The notes: generated by a model from the sequence alone, not told the origin. A stretch of 64,000 bases of DNA from Gambelia wislizenii (GCA_030847615.1 JAUMIR010000005.1:167056596-167120595); one strand, 5' to 3'. Counted from the stretch's first letter, positions 43,690 through 56,411 are shown. Made by a program: numbers and translations.

Positions 43690-44335
43690 TTTTCATTCAT
43701 TCATTGAATTTATATCCCACCTTTCTCCCAAGATGCAATTCAAGGTGACTTACAATAATTTTAAAAAATCAAGCTAAAACATTTGATTTACAAAAGGTTA
43801 AAAAGAATTATAAACAATATTATTTTTTCAAAAAAATATTAAAACCAGTTATGGACACTGTAAGAACATATACCAGGCCCTCACTATCTGCTGGGTTTGG
43901 CTCTAGGTCCTTCTGTGGATACCAAAATCCATGGATGCTCAAGTTCCATTATATACAATAGTGTACTAAAATGGTGTCCCTTGTAAAAACGGCAAAATCA
44001 AGGTTGCTTTTGGGAATATTTTTTTTTATATATTTTTGAACTATGGTTGGTTGAATCGGTGGATGCAGAATCTTTAGCTATGGAGACTGCCTGTAAAAAA
44101 AAATTTCCAATACAGATTAAGAAAATACAGCACACCATTTTGCACATATAGTTACAATTCAGAAAGCCTGCCTGAATAAAAAGGTCTTCACCTGCCAGCA
44201 GAAAGAAAGCAGGGAGGGGAATAACCAGACCTCCCTTGGAAGGGAGTTCCACAGCCTGGAAGCAGCCATGCAGAAGGCTCTCTCACGGGTCCTCTCTGAC
44301 CAATGTAATTGTAGCTTTAACTGGCGGCAGCAAGG
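43690..44335 (-). mobile_element. L2 LINE 3' end (minus), split by a Tigger-like MITE
   Basis: The plus strand shows the reverse of an L2 terminus: ATTTATATCCCACCTTTCTC, GTGACTTACAATAATTTTAA. After the MITE come GTCTTCACCTGCCAGCAGAA, GGAAGGGAGTTCCACAGCC and GAAGGCTCTCTCACGGGTCC. The MITE at 43868-44095 separates the A-rich end from the rest. Confidence 0.7.
43868..44095. mobile_element. Pogo/Tigger-like MITE, copy 2
   Basis: The left side reads CAGGCCCTCACTATCTGCTG and the reverse complement of the right side CAGGCAGTCTCCATAGCTAA, each next to TA. The interior has GATACCAAAATCCATGGATG and GTGTACTAAAATGGTGTCCC, which match the reverse complement of 58917-59146. It inserted into an L2. Confidence 0.65.
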
Positions 44336-44339
44336 ATGA

Positions 44340-45785
44340 GAACTTCAAATTGTCATAACAGGGTGGGGAAAAGGGGAAAACCTGAAAGCCTGGAAATCCC
44401 TCTTTTATGTCTGTAGACAAACTACTTTATGGATGGTGTGTATATTTGGAGTTTCTTCACCCAGAGCTAATTCTTTAGAACCTAAAAACTAGCTTCAGCA
44501 AGGGGAAAGCAAATAGGCTAGAGAAGTCAGACTAGATGTTTCTTCTCCCTAATCTTGCTTCTTTGACAAACCATTTCTTCGCAACTATGATGTTTCCCTC
44601 TTCCTTCACAGAGCAAGCTTTCCTCAGTTTCCACTATCATTTAAGCACACCATTGATCTACAGTCATTTCCTGACACCAATGCATTTTTAAAGCCCAAAT
44701 GTATCATGTGAAGTATGTGTGGTCCTTTTTATTTTTTATTTTTTTTGGTCCAGGTTGGCTATATTATTGTAATCAAAATGATATTGAGTCCAAATTTTCA
44801 TGGAACAACTGAAATGTAAGACAAGAGTAAACAAAGAACAAACAGGAAGGAAAATGGTTTATTAGTGAAGTTTTAGGAAAATGGGGTTGGATCAGTAACT
44901 AATGGTTTTTGAAGAAGTCTGCTGTCTAGATTGACGATAGGAAATGCATTATTTATCAGGAACAGTGTGTTTCCTATTATTTCAACTTGAAAAGGGTTGT
45001 TTTCCTTTTCTTTTCCCCAAACAAATCTATTTTTATGTTATTATAGATTCCTTCCTATTCTTTTTATCTGTATCTTGATATGTAGAATTGTTTGTTTCTT
45101 TGTTTAAAATTCACAAGCTTGGATTCATTCAGGATGGAGAACTGTCTTAAGTCATTTCTCACAAAAACTCACACATATCTTCTGTTATGCAAAGTGTGTT
45201 AATGACATTGCTCTCATTATCTGCGTTATTATTATTCCCCCATTCTAGTTACACTATGAAAATATTGCACTGAAAATAAAGATATGGTTATACATCTAGT
45301 TGTCACTGAAATACATTCAAAGCAACATTTCAAGATAACTTTTGAATTTGCTGTTTAGGGAACTATCTAAATATCTCAGCAATTTTGATAAAGTGGGAGG
45401 GGGGAGGGAGGGAATTGTGTGAAAACTAGTAGAGTCCTTGCTTAGGCATGAAGGGAGCTTGGGGATAATGACTAATCTTAATTTATCTTATTATGAAAAT
45501 AACTTGGCATACACACCAGATGTGCTGCCCTAAATTCCTTGGTAAAATAAGTGGGAGATTATAACAAACAGATTTATCATGGTGGTTCCATACATTTCAT
45601 CACTGGAGAATTTAGGACTGATAGGTCAGCAGCACTCCACTCCCTGAGCTTTCAGGACCCCAAACCAGGAGGCTATATGCGATTTCATGGGATGAGCCCT
45701 TCTTATGTCAGAGAGGCAAGGCAAGGCAAGGCAGATGGGATGAAACTTCATTTGGATCAACTGATTGTAGGGAATCATCCCACCG
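44340..45785. other. Unassigned sequence
   Basis: No gene is recognised. A 90-codon frame at 45551-45823 has no motif. A short (AGGCA)n run lies at 45714-45731. Confidence 0.4.
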
Positions 45786-45789
45786 TGAT

Positions 45790-47200
45790 CCCAAAATTGG
45801 GGCTTAAGGTGGCTAACCATTGAAAAGACTGTTGAAAACAGTTAAATGCAATTTTAAAAAGTAAAAAGCTATTAAAAACAGTTCTGTTCAAAACAATAGC
45901 TCATTCTTTAAAAACTCTTTGCATTAAACATCTGTTGCAATAAAAAGGTTTTGCCTGCCAACAGAAGGACACCTGGGAGGAGGCCATTCTTGACTCTTTT
46001 GGAAGGGGTTTCAGAGTCCAGAGGCAGCCACTGAGAAGGCCCTCTCTCATATCCTCACCAACTGTGTTTGTGAAGGTGGTGGGACTGAGATAAGGGCCTC
46101 TTCTGATGAAGAAGCCAAGCAGGCACGTAACAGGTTTGCCAAATAGCCTGGATGTGAGCCATGTAGGGCTTTGTAGAGTATAACCAGCACTTTTAATTGT
46201 TCCCAGAAACAAACTGGGAGCCAATACGGCTGTTTTAACAGGGGAGTAGTATAGTCCCTATTACCTGCCCTAATTAGAATGCTTTGAATTAGCTGAAGTT
46301 TCTGAACACTCTTCAAAGGCAGCCCCACATAGAGCATATTACAGAAATATAATGTAACTAAGGCATGTGTCACCATCACCAGATCTGGTGTCCCAAGGGA
46401 TGGGCACAGTTAGCACACAAGCTTTAAATGTGCAAACGCTTGGATCTCCATGTTCAAAGCTGAGTCCAGGAGTACACTCAAACTGCAAACCTGTACCTTC
46501 AGGTGTAGTGTAACCCCATCCAGCATAGGCTGAATCCCTATTCCCTGATCTGCCTTTTGACTGACAAGAAGCACTTCTTTCTTGTCTGGCTTAAGTTTCA
46601 ATTTGTTTGTCCTCATCCAGTCCACTACTGATGAAAAGCACCAGATTAAAACCAAGATTTGGATTGGGGTAGGAAAGAGTAGTAGATCTGGGTGTCATCT
46701 GCATATTGATGACCTTGCACCTAAAACTCTGGCTAAACTCTCCCAGCAGTTTCATGTATATATTAAGCTTATTTATGTATTTACTATCCCCACTATGCTC
46801 CCAATATGGGACCCAAGGCATGGGAGACAAAATAGAACCTTAAGGAGCCCTTCAGGCCAATGGTGAGGGGGTTGAACAGGAGTCCCCCAGTTCCACCTTC
46901 TTGGTTTCCCACTCCAGGAAGGAATGGAGACACGGTAAAATAATGCCTACAAGTCCCAACCAAACGAGGTGGCCAAAAAGAATACCATGGTTGATGGTTT
47001 CAAATGCCACTGAGAAGTCCAGTAGATGCACTCAACTGAGAGGTCCAGTAGACACACCCAACAGGGACATACTCCCTCTGTCCAGTTCCCCGTGTAGGTC
47101 ACCACCAAAGCAACCAAAGCTGTCTCTGTTCCATAACCATACCTGAAATTTGGGTAGTATGGCAACACAGATGTAAGGAGATTTTTTTAAAGAACTGAAC
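45790..47200 (-). mobile_element. L2 LINE, RT to 3' end (minus)
   Basis: This is the longest L2 copy here. From 47170 downward the minus strand encodes YGYGTETALVALV (RT motif region), then the QYADDTQIY box near 46705-46680 in another frame. VVDWMRTNKLKLKPDKKEVL and VSQKADQGIGIQPMLDGVTL follow (46410-46655), then NMLYVGLPLKSVQKLQLIQS (46047-46379). It ends with the 3' region and A-rich tail at 45830-45900. At least three frame changes show it is dead. The protein copied its own RNA by target-primed reverse transcription. Confidence 0.88.
46410..46655 (-). pseudogene. L2 RT thumb fragment
   Basis: This open frame carries WMRTNKLKLKPDKKEVLLVS and LKVQVCSLSVLLDSALNMEI. The pattern W-M-x-x-N-K-L-K-L-N-P-x-K-T-E-x-L is the conserved block after the YADD box in L2 and CR1 reverse transcriptases. 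It is followed by the L-G-V-x-L-D-S block. The frame ends at the shift into the next fragment. Confidence 0.85.
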
Positions 47201-47204
47201 AGAG

Positions 47205-48490
47205 ACCCAAATACACCCAGAAGCTGCAGCAATTGCCATCATTTCTGCTAGGGGCCACATCCCACATGGCCTTACTTACACTATATATAACACATGCAGA
47301 GTGTTTCTAAGGTCGACACTTGGGCTGTGGAAGACTCACTGACAGTTCTCCAGGATTGCTGGGGATGGCCTTGTACAATGAGAAGACTCCTGAAGGGCAA
47401 CACTGGTATTCTACTCTTTGCCTTGCTCCAAAATGGCATGGTGTGCCTAAGTACATGCATCCAATGTCTTTCTTCCCAGTCCTTTGTCCTAAGTTTTGTC
47501 TTTAGGGTATATCAGTGTTGTATAAGCACAGCATGCATGCAAAAACCTTTCTGCTGAGTCAAAGAGCCTTGATGCCAATCGGGAATGGGTAAAGATGAAC
47601 ATACGGGCTTTCAAGTCACCACATGTGCAAAAATCAAACAACCTTCATTTTAAAATGTAGACTTGGTAGCTCTACAAGTCTTAAACAAACACATATAGGA
47701 TCAATAGATGGCTGGTAGTCATTCATGGCTTCTAGTGTCCTCATGTCTTTTCAGTACAGAATGTTGCACTACTGCACTATACAGGCCTTTGGAGAGACTC
47801 CAGCCGACTGCATTGATTGTTGACAATTTTAACCACCACACTGTTCATTAATACCACTGAGTTTCAACTTAAAGTTGAATTTTGAAACTATTTGAGTAGA
47901 CACTCAGAGGATGCTGAGGCAAGCAAAAAAGACTCATGGTGAGAATGGTTCACTGAAATGTGGTAAATTCCTGTTGATAGAAAAACATTGTTTAAACAGG
48001 CCAAGATTACACCTGACAGCAGCAGAACCACATGAAGTCCATCTTTCCCCAGTCACATATAAAACAGACTGACAGATTATTTTAAGAGAAAGGATGGTGG
48101 AAGATGAATGTGGAAACACCTCCTATCTCCTACTTGTATTTTTGAGCTCCCTGTCCCTGCAAATGCTTTTATCGTAGCCATCTTCCTTCAAGGTACTTGA
48201 AAAGTGGTGAATGGGAAAAGAAAGACTCACTGCAGAAAGGGGGGGGAGTAAACTACACATCACATCAAATCTACAGCATGCAGTTGACCCACCACCTGTT
48301 TTTTTAATGCATTGTTAAGCTTGAAATCCCTATGTGGTGAATTCACTCTAGGTTTTAGTCTGAAATTTAGTGGAGATGCCCAGGATGCTGAATTTAATTT
48401 GTGGGTTGTGTTTGGCATCTTTGATAGTTCACCTGAGCAAAACCCAGAATGGATTTACCACATAACCTATATGGAAGCCATAATCTACAT
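47205..48490. other. Unassigned sequence
   Basis: No gene or recognised repeat. An eight-G run occurs at about 48238-48246. Confidence 0.4.
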
Positions 48491-48494
48491 GGAA

Positions 48495-48575
48495 GTTGCC
48501 TTTGAGTCCCTCTGTTGGGAGAAAGGCAGGATATAAATAAAATTAACAACAAATTAATAACAATAATAATAATTT
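48495..48575 (+). mobile_element. L2-type LINE 3' terminus
   Basis: GAGTCCCTCTGTTGGGAGAA followed by AGGCAGGATATAAATAAAAT and an AAT-rich tail is the common end of vertebrate L2 elements. Only the last 80 bp remain. Confidence 0.55.
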
Positions 48576-48579
48576 GCCA

Positions 48580-50190
48580 CTGCTTAAAGAGAAAACAAGG
48601 CTCCACTTATACTACTGGAGGCTATCCCCCCCTTTGTCACCATGCTACATATTTAATGTAATGTAATGTGCTCCTAAATCAGGGGGGGGGAAAACATCCT
48701 TGTGGGAAAACTACCTGTAGATATTCCAATCTGCCTTCTTCCTGTATAGCTTGAACCAATTAGATTCTCTCCTTATTATGTGATTTAACTTTTTTCTGTA
48801 GCTTTCAGTTTGTCCCATGATTCATAGGCTGGAAGCATCTTTTATAACTCTTATATTTCTTTTACTTGTGTTTCTAAGTTGTGGAATTGTTCTCAGGTAA
48901 TGGCTATACTGGTGGCAAAGGAAAGATTTTCTATTCTGTGAGCACCACTACACATTACTGTTCCAAGCTATCAAAAATAAAATAGCAGACTGATGTTTTA
49001 AAGTACATGAGAAGTGTTTGACTTGAACAGCACTCTTATTGTACTTCAAGTACAGTAAATACACAAGTTGCCTGCTGAACACAGAGCTATTACCTTTTTC
49101 TCTTTCTCTGTAAGTACTTAGTTATGGCACTAAGATCCATATTGATTTTTAGACTTTAAAAAAAAAAAAAAGAAAACTTCTGCCCATTTATCTATTCAGT
49201 TGTATCACATTAGGGCCACAATTCAAAGAACTGTGTAACTACTACACATTCTTAAACAGTAGGAATTTAGAGTCCTCTCCCTAAACAGCAATTGTTCATG
49301 CAGCACAACAAACAGTGGTGTGTGTGTGTGTTTTAATTCAGAGGAGTGCAAATAGTAAGTTGTGATACAAGAAATGCATGTGGCACAGAGAGAAAGGCTG
49401 GTCAAAACAAATGCCAAAAATTCTACTGGGTGCACTTGAGCAAACCAAAGTGGCTCAGTAGTGTGTGGCCAAACCCTTTTCAGATAGGAATGGGGGAAAA
49501 GACATTAAACAGATTCACAGTTGAGTACAGAAATATCTGTTTTGCACTGCTGAAGACACACAGTCAAAATGTGTGCATCTTGCTTCAGAAATTTATACAT
49601 TTCTGAGGTGTGTTATATGTTTGGGAGGGAAATGCACATAGGCCATGTGCACATTTCAAAAAATGCACAGGATTTGAAATGAAGGCTTTTAAAAAATGTG
49701 TACAAAGATGCTTCTGACAGAGCCATTAATGGTGGCAGAGAAACTGGGAGGGAAGCTGCTGGGTGTCATAATTTACTTTGAGGAAAGAGAAAAGTTGTAT
49801 GGGTAATTAGCAGTCCAGAGACAAACAAAACAAAACAAAAATCTACCATGACAGAGGGATGCACCAGGGAGTAGTCAAGATGCACTACCAAGCTTCCAGA
49901 AAATGGAGCAATGTCTCCAAGCTGCCTGAGACATTCTTCACACAGAATGAGTGACTGACATTGTTATCAGCATCTGAAGAGTGTTTGCTGCCTGGAGTGT
50001 CTGCATGTTATTTGAGAATGGCTGGGGCAGCTCCAATTGTGCAGGTATGACAAGACCCTTCCCAAACACTCTTGTACTATTCAGAGGGAAGCATGACAGT
50101 GGGAAGATGCCAGTGGCAAAGGATCTGTTGTAGAAAATAGCAGTGGCACTTTAGCTAATTCTCACTAATAAACCACTTCTGAATGTCATT
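48580..50190. other. Unassigned sequence
   Basis: No exon, SINE or clear MITE. Poly-A and TG runs near 49157 and 49316 are simple sequence. Confidence 0.4.
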
Positions 50191-50194
50191 TATG

Positions 50195-50335
50195 CTATGT
50201 TGAGAGAATCCACAATGAAGCTACAGCTCTGAATTTTCATGACCTGAGTAGGTCAGTTAAGGGTTTCTTAGAGGTTTCTAATTCATAGTGTCACTGTAAG
50301 TCAAAACCAACTTGACATAACACAACAACAATATG
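50195..50335 (+). mobile_element. LINE 3' tail related to 5335-5530
   Basis: A short reading, NEATALNFHDLSRSV, corresponds to the KDATALSLQDLNRSI segment at 5335-5530. TTCATAGTGTCACTGTAAGT and an ACAACAACA tail follow. It is the 3' end of the same LINE type. Confidence 0.5.
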
Positions 50336-50629
50336 GAGAAATTCCATCTTCTCACAGTTATCCTGGACTTCTGATTACTTAAAGTGCCTTTTAAAAATCC
50401 ACTAAGCCTATTTCTTCAACCTAAGGGTATGAGCCTCTTTGCTTTTTTGACCACCCAAACTGACCTGCAATCTCCCCAGTGTCCTTTTCATACTTCCCTC
50501 TTTATTAAAATATATCGTTCTGAGCACCACATGGACAGAACTATAAAGAATGGAAAGTGGATGAGAAATGCAACTGGTGTTTCTGTCTCCTTCCCAGCTC
50601 CTTCCTAACTGTTGCTGCTCACTAGGAAG

Positions 50630-50786
50630 GGTTTTTAATAACAATTGTATTATATGTTGATTTTAATTTGTATTGATTTAATAATGTTTTAAGGGGGGGA
50701 AGGGATTTTGAGTTGTTTTATATTATGTATTATTTTACTGTTGTCAGATGCCCCGATTGTTCGCAGAGGGGCGGGATATAAATAAA

Positions 50787-50818
<32 letters not shown>
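50630..50818 (+). mobile_element. L2 3' UTR with (TTA)n
   Basis: TTTTAATTTGTATTGATTTA leads to TTGTTCGCAGAGGGGCGGGA and TATAAATAAATATTATTATT, the L2-type terminus with an expanded TTA microsatellite (50788-50818). Confidence 0.6.
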
Positions 50819-50819
<1 letters not shown>

Positions 50820-51107
50820 GGTCCCCTTGTTTCTCTGCCCATTTTGATTCCTGAGTGTTTGATGTGGTGAAAACTTGATGGGATAGCAACTTCCCATTTG
50901 AATACATATTAATCTCAAAATGAGAAACAGGCAGAAAAGAATCTCAGAAACCAGCAAAGTGCTCCCAAGTTCCCATATCCACTCAGACTTTAGCAATTCT
51001 CCTTCTGGAGCTAGAGAGAAATGGAGGGAGGGGGGTTAAGAGAAGAACCTAACTTCTTTCGTCTTGCTAAATGTAGAGAAAAAACATAGAAAAGTTGAGT
51101 GTTAGTA

Positions 51108-51244
51108 CTTTGGGGTCTAAATCCAATTGTTAGTCCTAACGAGAGTAAGACAATGGAATCAATGGCACTTTTAGAAGTGTTGATTTACCCAGCTGGTTTA
51201 ATGTATCTACTCTACAGACTATAACAATTGGATTTAGGCCTTAG
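51108..51244. repeat. Inverted repeat, MITE-like
   Basis: GTCTAAATCCAATTGTTAG (51115-51133) pairs with TAACAATTGGATTTAGGCC (51222-51240). Short inner matches (GAGAGTAAGAC / CTACTCTACAGAC) continue inward. It resembles small lizard MITEs but cannot be named. Confidence 0.5.
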
Positions 51245-51675
51245 GTTGTTGATCTACTTTGACAATCCTTATATGTTGCATTTCCTGAACCCTTTCCAAA
51301 CCCCTAACCCTTCCTTTTCCTCATATATAGATTACGGATTGGTTCGATATGTGCTTCACTCCAATCTCCTTGCTAGCTGACCTTGGTCCATTGCACTTAA
51401 TGGACAGACTAACTTACAGTCTAATACAGAAGGGTTTATTGGAATGCAAGAGGCAATTAGAGTGCAAGAAAGTAGCTCCATTCCCACTTTGCCCATTTAC
51501 GAGAGACCAATTTCTACTGATGTAAGATTCAGCACATAGTGGCGTCTCAGTGTGAGAAATACAAGGACAAGCCATTATGGCTGTTGATACTGAAGGCACA
51601 AAATGCAGACTTTGATAATTTGGGCATATGAAATATTCAGTTATTCTTTCAAAATGCTGGCTTTTTAAGTACCGT
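51245..51675. other. Unassigned sequence
   Basis: No gene or recognised repeat. Confidence 0.4.
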
Positions 51676-51679
51676 AAGA

Positions 51680-51925
51680 TATTCCAGTGGTTAGTGACGT
51701 ACTGGCTTGAACATTGGACAATAACTTTGGAGACCAGGCTTTGAATCCCCGCTCAGCCATGGAAACCCATGGGTGACCTTGGGCAATTCACACTCTCTTA
51801 GCCTCAGAAGAAGGGAAAAGCAGCCCCCCCAGAACAAATCTTGCCAAGAAAACCCCATGATAGATTCACTTTGGGCTTGGCATAAGTTGGAAATGACTTG
51901 AAGGTGCACAATAACAACAGCAATT
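51680..51925 (+). mobile_element. MIR-like tRNA SINE (plus)
   Basis: An A-box-like CCAGTGGTTAGTGACG and a decayed B box (GGCTTTGAATCCC) are followed by GCTCAGCCATGGAAACCCAT, GTGACCTTGGGCAATTCACA and CTTGCCAAGAAAACCCCATG. The tail is GAAATGACTTGAAGGTGCAC with an ACAATAACAACAG end. It is the most complete copy of this SINE in the window. Confidence 0.85.
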
Positions 51926-51929
51926 CTGT

Positions 51930-52325
51930 GGTACATTTAATGAAAAGTCTAGTTTGTATTCTGTTCACATATAAGTGGAAGTAGGGCTGTGTGGATAACC
52001 TAATTTCATTCATAATTCTTATTCACAGTTTTCACTTATATGGATGGAAGGGCTTTATATGGCCAGAAAGCCTCCTGCCATTTCCCAGTGGAAGAAGAGA
52101 CATATGGTGGTGGTAGGTAATTCCCTAGTGAGAGAAACAAAAGAAGTGATGTGTGGGCCTGAAAAGATGTCTTGAAAGGAGTTCTGTGTCTCAGGGGTGA
52201 AAATCCATAATGCCAACAACACTCATCATTCTCCTAACTAATACTCCTTCCTTCTGATCTACACTGGAAGAAGGGGGGTTGTATTGTTGTTGTTTTTTAT
52301 TTGTTTTTGTTTGTTTTTTGCTATC
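51930..52325. other. Unassigned sequence
   Basis: No gene or recognised repeat; T-rich near 52285-52320. Confidence 0.4.
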
Positions 52326-52329
52326 TTCA

Positions 52330-52600
52330 GAGCAGGAAGAAGAACAAGGAAATTGTAGGGCTGCTTCATAGAGAAGATAGTGAAATGCTAAGGGACAAGG
52401 AACAGATGCAGAATGAAAACAGGACTCTACATGGTGAAAATAAAACAAATTATGCAGTAAGGGGATTGCAGCACAGAAGAGGTAAAGAGGTAGTAAAGGA
52501 ATATTCAGCTACTCTAAACCAATTAAAGTGTCCAGGGACACATGAATGGCATCCAAGAGTACTAAAGAAACTTAAAGTTGCAATCTAAGAGTCACTGTTG
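52330..52600 (+). pseudogene. CR1-like LINE RT fragment
   Basis: The plus frame reads RKKNKEIVGLLHREDSEMLR and, farther on, LNQLKCPGTHEWHPRVLKKL. CR1 ORF2 has the same blocks between the endonuclease and RT domains: an I-G-L-L-x-x-x-x-G-x-x-x-x-x-x-x-x-K stretch and then K-S-P-G-x-D-x-x-H-P-R-V-L-K-E-L. The alignment also keeps a KTNYAVRGLQH segment. Only this linker and the start of RT remain. It may represent a CR1 subfamily different from the one at 24338-25225. Confidence 0.6.
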
Positions 52601-52604
52601 ATCA

Positions 52605-54405
52605 TCTTTAAGGACTTTAACAGATGGGGCTGTGATAGTGGAATTACAACATGATAGTATCACAAACAGGTTCCTGTTATCACACAATGTCATTGTCCTC
52701 CTGTGGTCCATGTGTGCTCCACCCGTTAATTAGGTATAACCTTTTATTGATGGGCAAAGCCCTCAATAGCCCTCAATATCATTCTTTTCATGTGTGACAA
52801 GTGTGTGATATTCACATCCCACTGTAATTGTGCAATTACAGTGTGAAATGGGCAGTCCTCTTCTCCCCCTTCCCTTTCTAAATGAGAACACATAATTAAA
52901 CTTACGGGGGAGGACATGAAGAGGACCTACAGGATGCTCTATTAATCAACTGTTGCCTTTTCTTGGTACCGTTTTATGTTTAAGTGTTAATTTGTGAACT
53001 TCTTTGGTTATTTGTTTGTTTTTCATGTGTTTAAGCAAAGTCACATCTTCTTGCAAGAACAGATGAAATCTTGCCCATGCAAAATCGTGGAAGTAAGAGA
53101 AAAAAATTCTTAAAGGTGCATGTGCCGGGCAGCAGGAAACATTAATAATCTGTCATTAGAAGGTGATGCGAAGACAAGTGGTACAATACTGGGAGCTGAA
53201 ATACTGTTCTTAAACTGTTAGTGGTGGTTATGCAATAATTCTGTGGGGGAAATTAGTAAAAAGGACAGGTCTTATCCTATAACAAACAAACCACTGATAG
53301 AACGGGGCATGGAATGGAGGGAAGATGTCTGCAGACAGTGGTGAGTGCTGGCTCAGTTGGCAGTAGAATTAGTGAATCCCCACCCCCCGCTGTTTTAATC
53401 TGAAATTGAAGGAGTTATACATTGTGCTAAACCCTTTACATAATTAGGTTCAGTATCTCTTCTTGATCTTTGAAAAGTCAGATTAAAAACTTTGTGCAGG
53501 TTTACTGCCCAACTGATACTGAAGTCACATTGTGTCTGCAAATGTGGAGTTTCTACATCCTCAAATAGAAGAACCAAGAAGCAAGCCTGATAGGAGGCAA
53601 ATGAAATAGATACTTTGATCTGTCCACAGTCCTTGCAATAGGTTTCAGTCACTCACAAAAGGTGCTTCATTAAAAATGAAAATGCTTTGGGTGACATTGG
53701 AGTCAGGCAGAGTATGCTTTATTTTCAGTTTTAAACTGTGCTTATAGTAGTAGTAGTCTACTTACCGTGAAATCTCTTTGCAAGAGAACTCACTCTCCTC
53801 CACATTCCTCCCATAGTTTTCATGACAGCTCTTTTTAATACCCCACTCATTGAGTTTAAAGAAACATGCAACATCTTTCTTGCCTGCCATTTGAATAGAA
53901 ATAATGGGAGGAAAAATCCCACACTACAGATGGTGATACAATTGTTTCTAAGAAAGAATGCCACCAATAATACTGAATTTACTGGAAAAGCAGCAGTATA
54001 ACACATTGCATTTTGACAAAGAAATGAGGGGATAAATTCTAAACATTTGTTTATGGAATTTCTCTTTTAATGCATGTATATTTCCATTGATTTAACTGTA
54101 AATGAAATTTCATTTATCAGCACTTGAGGTAAAGCTCCAGATTATGATTCTACATGTTTAAAGAGAAAGACAAAATAAACTTCTGAAATTAGGTCTTTGA
54201 TCTGAAAACCAAAGATTACGGTTTTATACTTTAAGTGGTGACTAATGTGTGCTTAAGGGAAGAGCCATAGTAAGTGGGAGAAGCATGTGTCTTGCACATA
54301 GAACACACACATTATTTCTCTGGAATTTCTAGTAACTGCTAGGAAACAGCTACTCTCTGAAATGTTCTGGAGCTACTAAGCCGATTTAACTAACATTCTG
54401 ACTCA
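52605..54405. other. Unassigned sequence
   Basis: No exon or clear transposon. The 85- and 82-codon minus-strand frames at 53395-53652 and 53758-54006 lack motifs. Confidence 0.4.
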
Positions 54406-54409
54406 GTAT

Positions 54410-55192
54410 AAGACAGGTGGTTGTAAATAATTATAGACTTGTTACCCAAATCAGTGGGGTCTGTGCAGGACTCAGCTGTGACACTAAAATTGGGATATTA
54501 AACACAGAAGTATTCACACATGTACTCACATTCACAAGAGACCACAAAAGGCTACTGAAGAGTTAAGGCAGAAAGGTTGGATAGAGGAATAAATTTGGGG
54601 AAGTATGGACTATAATTACAAGTCCTGAAGAGCAGAGGTTTGTGCAGCAAAGACTCAGGGTTGAAACTGATGGTGACGCAGCAATCTGGCAGAGTGAGTG
54701 TCAGAAGAACTATGGACACTTGATTATTATTTGGGGCTAATATCTATACCCAATTTTGTTTTCTGAACTGGTGTTTGAGTGTAAAATAATGCTTAGATGG
54801 GTTTCCTACAGTTAAACAAAGGAAACCACTATTTTGTTAATTGCTGCTCATGGCTGAGATATTAAAGTTAATGGGTTTTTGGCAGCCTCCTTATGATGGG
54901 ATAGGAAAAGGTGTGAGGAGAGATGTTCGAGAGGATAATGTGTGTGCTGGTCACTGTTACTTCTGGATTAGTACATTCTATCTTGGTGACTATGATACTA
55001 AAGGGCTCTGCTTAATATTCTTTTGGGCATGTATGTTGGGAATTTCCACAATATCTTCGTTAGGTCCTGGGTGACCTTCACTTGAGCTCACTTTTAGTAT
55101 GCCCTGATCAACCTAGACCTTGTGAAATGTCCAATATTGCCAAATTATGAATTATTAGAGGGAGGGGGTGTAAGCCATGATAGCAGACCAGT
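54410..55192 (-). mobile_element. LTR-like unit, copy 2
   Basis: It shares AAGGCAGAAAGGTTGGATAG-type sequence (54565), GAGGAATA.ATTTGGG, TTTGGGGCTAATAT, and TTATTAGAGGGAGGGGGTGT near the right end with 7050-8149. The SINE present in copy 1 is absent here, so the SINE insertion point can be read by comparison (near 54726-54740). Ends are less clear than in the other copies. Confidence 0.5.
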
Positions 55193-55194
55193 TA

Positions 55195-55415
55195 TATCCA
55201 CCAAGAAACCATGGTCATTTCTGTTACCTGGTAAATATATATTTCCTTGATAAGCATATATTTGTTGCATGCACTTACATATACACCAGAGATGAGCAAA
55301 GTGTGTTTCTGGGATTGCATATGACTTCCAGGTTGTTTTTGTTCCCCTCAAACCACAAGGATCCCCTAGACTGCTCCTTATCTGGCAAAAAAGCAGATTT
55401 ACCTCACCTGGGGCA
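55195..55415. other. Unassigned sequence
   Basis: No gene or repeat is recognised in this short stretch. Confidence 0.4.
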
Positions 55416-55417
55416 CT

Positions 55418-55608
55418 TTTACACTACAAAGTTATAGTTCTGTGATTCCACTTTAATTGCCATGGTTGTATCCCATGGAATCCTGGGGCTTGTAGTCAAG
55501 AGCTCATGACAGCGCCCTGCCCAAACTGCAAATCCCAGGATTCCATATGATGGAATATTGGTAATTAAAGTGGAATCAGAATACTGTTATTGTGTAGTGT
55601 GGATTGGT
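55418..55608. mobile_element. hAT-like foldback MITE
   Basis: The left arm GATTCCACTTTAATTGCCAT and right arm TGGTAATTAAAGTGGAATCA are inverted, as are CCCATGGAATCCTGGGGCTT and AATCCCAGGATTCCATATGA. The outer TTTTACACTACA is mirrored by TGTGTAGTGTGG. It is about 190 bp with no genes. This is a common squamate MITE; the 8-bp duplication could not be confirmed. Confidence 0.7.
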
Positions 55609-55609
55609 C

Positions 55610-56405
55610 CCTGGAAGCCTCCAGGAGCTGTGACCCACCATTTGAAGTCTGTGGTCCTTCCAGCAGTTTATGAGAGATTGTAAGATCAAAACGTTTTATT
55701 TTTCAATTTAGTTTCAAGTTTTTTTTTCTTGCTCTATTTTTGTGGGGAGGGAGATTTTTGGCAGTCAGTATTGCCCCTGGTTAACTCCAAGATCTACCTA
55801 AGTTGTCCACCTCTCATGTATATACTCAGATGCTGCATGTACATATACAAACATGCATTTTGTAAAATAACCATGAGGAAAACATACTTTCATCTATGTA
55901 ACTTTATGAAACTCAAATACATTGATTTCCTTGAACTCTTTGGCATCATTTGAAGCTCTGGACATTTCAGTTGGCTCAGTCTGAATCAATAACTTAATAA
56001 ATATTTTGAGGAGGTTACACAGTGATATTTAAAAGGTCTACTTGCATTTAACATATTCTACAACTAGGAGCAGATATATTGCTGCTATTAGCCAAGCGCT
56101 GGAATCCTTTCCATGGATTCACCAAGGGAAGAAATACTAGGTCAGAAGCACCAAAGTATGACTAGGGAGCAAGTATGTAGAAAATCACCTTCTTCCATAC
56201 AAGTTTGTCCACATTTAAAGAGACAGGGTGGTGCAGAGAAAGGCTTCTCTCAGTACATGTCTGATAGAAATGTAAACAAAAGGAACTTCTTACTAGCCAC
56301 TTCCTGATTCTGTCACCTCTTCCCAAAGCAGTCTAAGTAGATTGTCTCTTTGTTAACTTAGCTGTTTTTGTTGATGTAGTTGTTTGTCTTGTTATCCAAC
56401 TTGTG
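55610..56405. other. Unassigned sequence
   Basis: No gene or recognised repeat. Confidence 0.4.
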
Positions 56406-56411
56406 TGGGTC

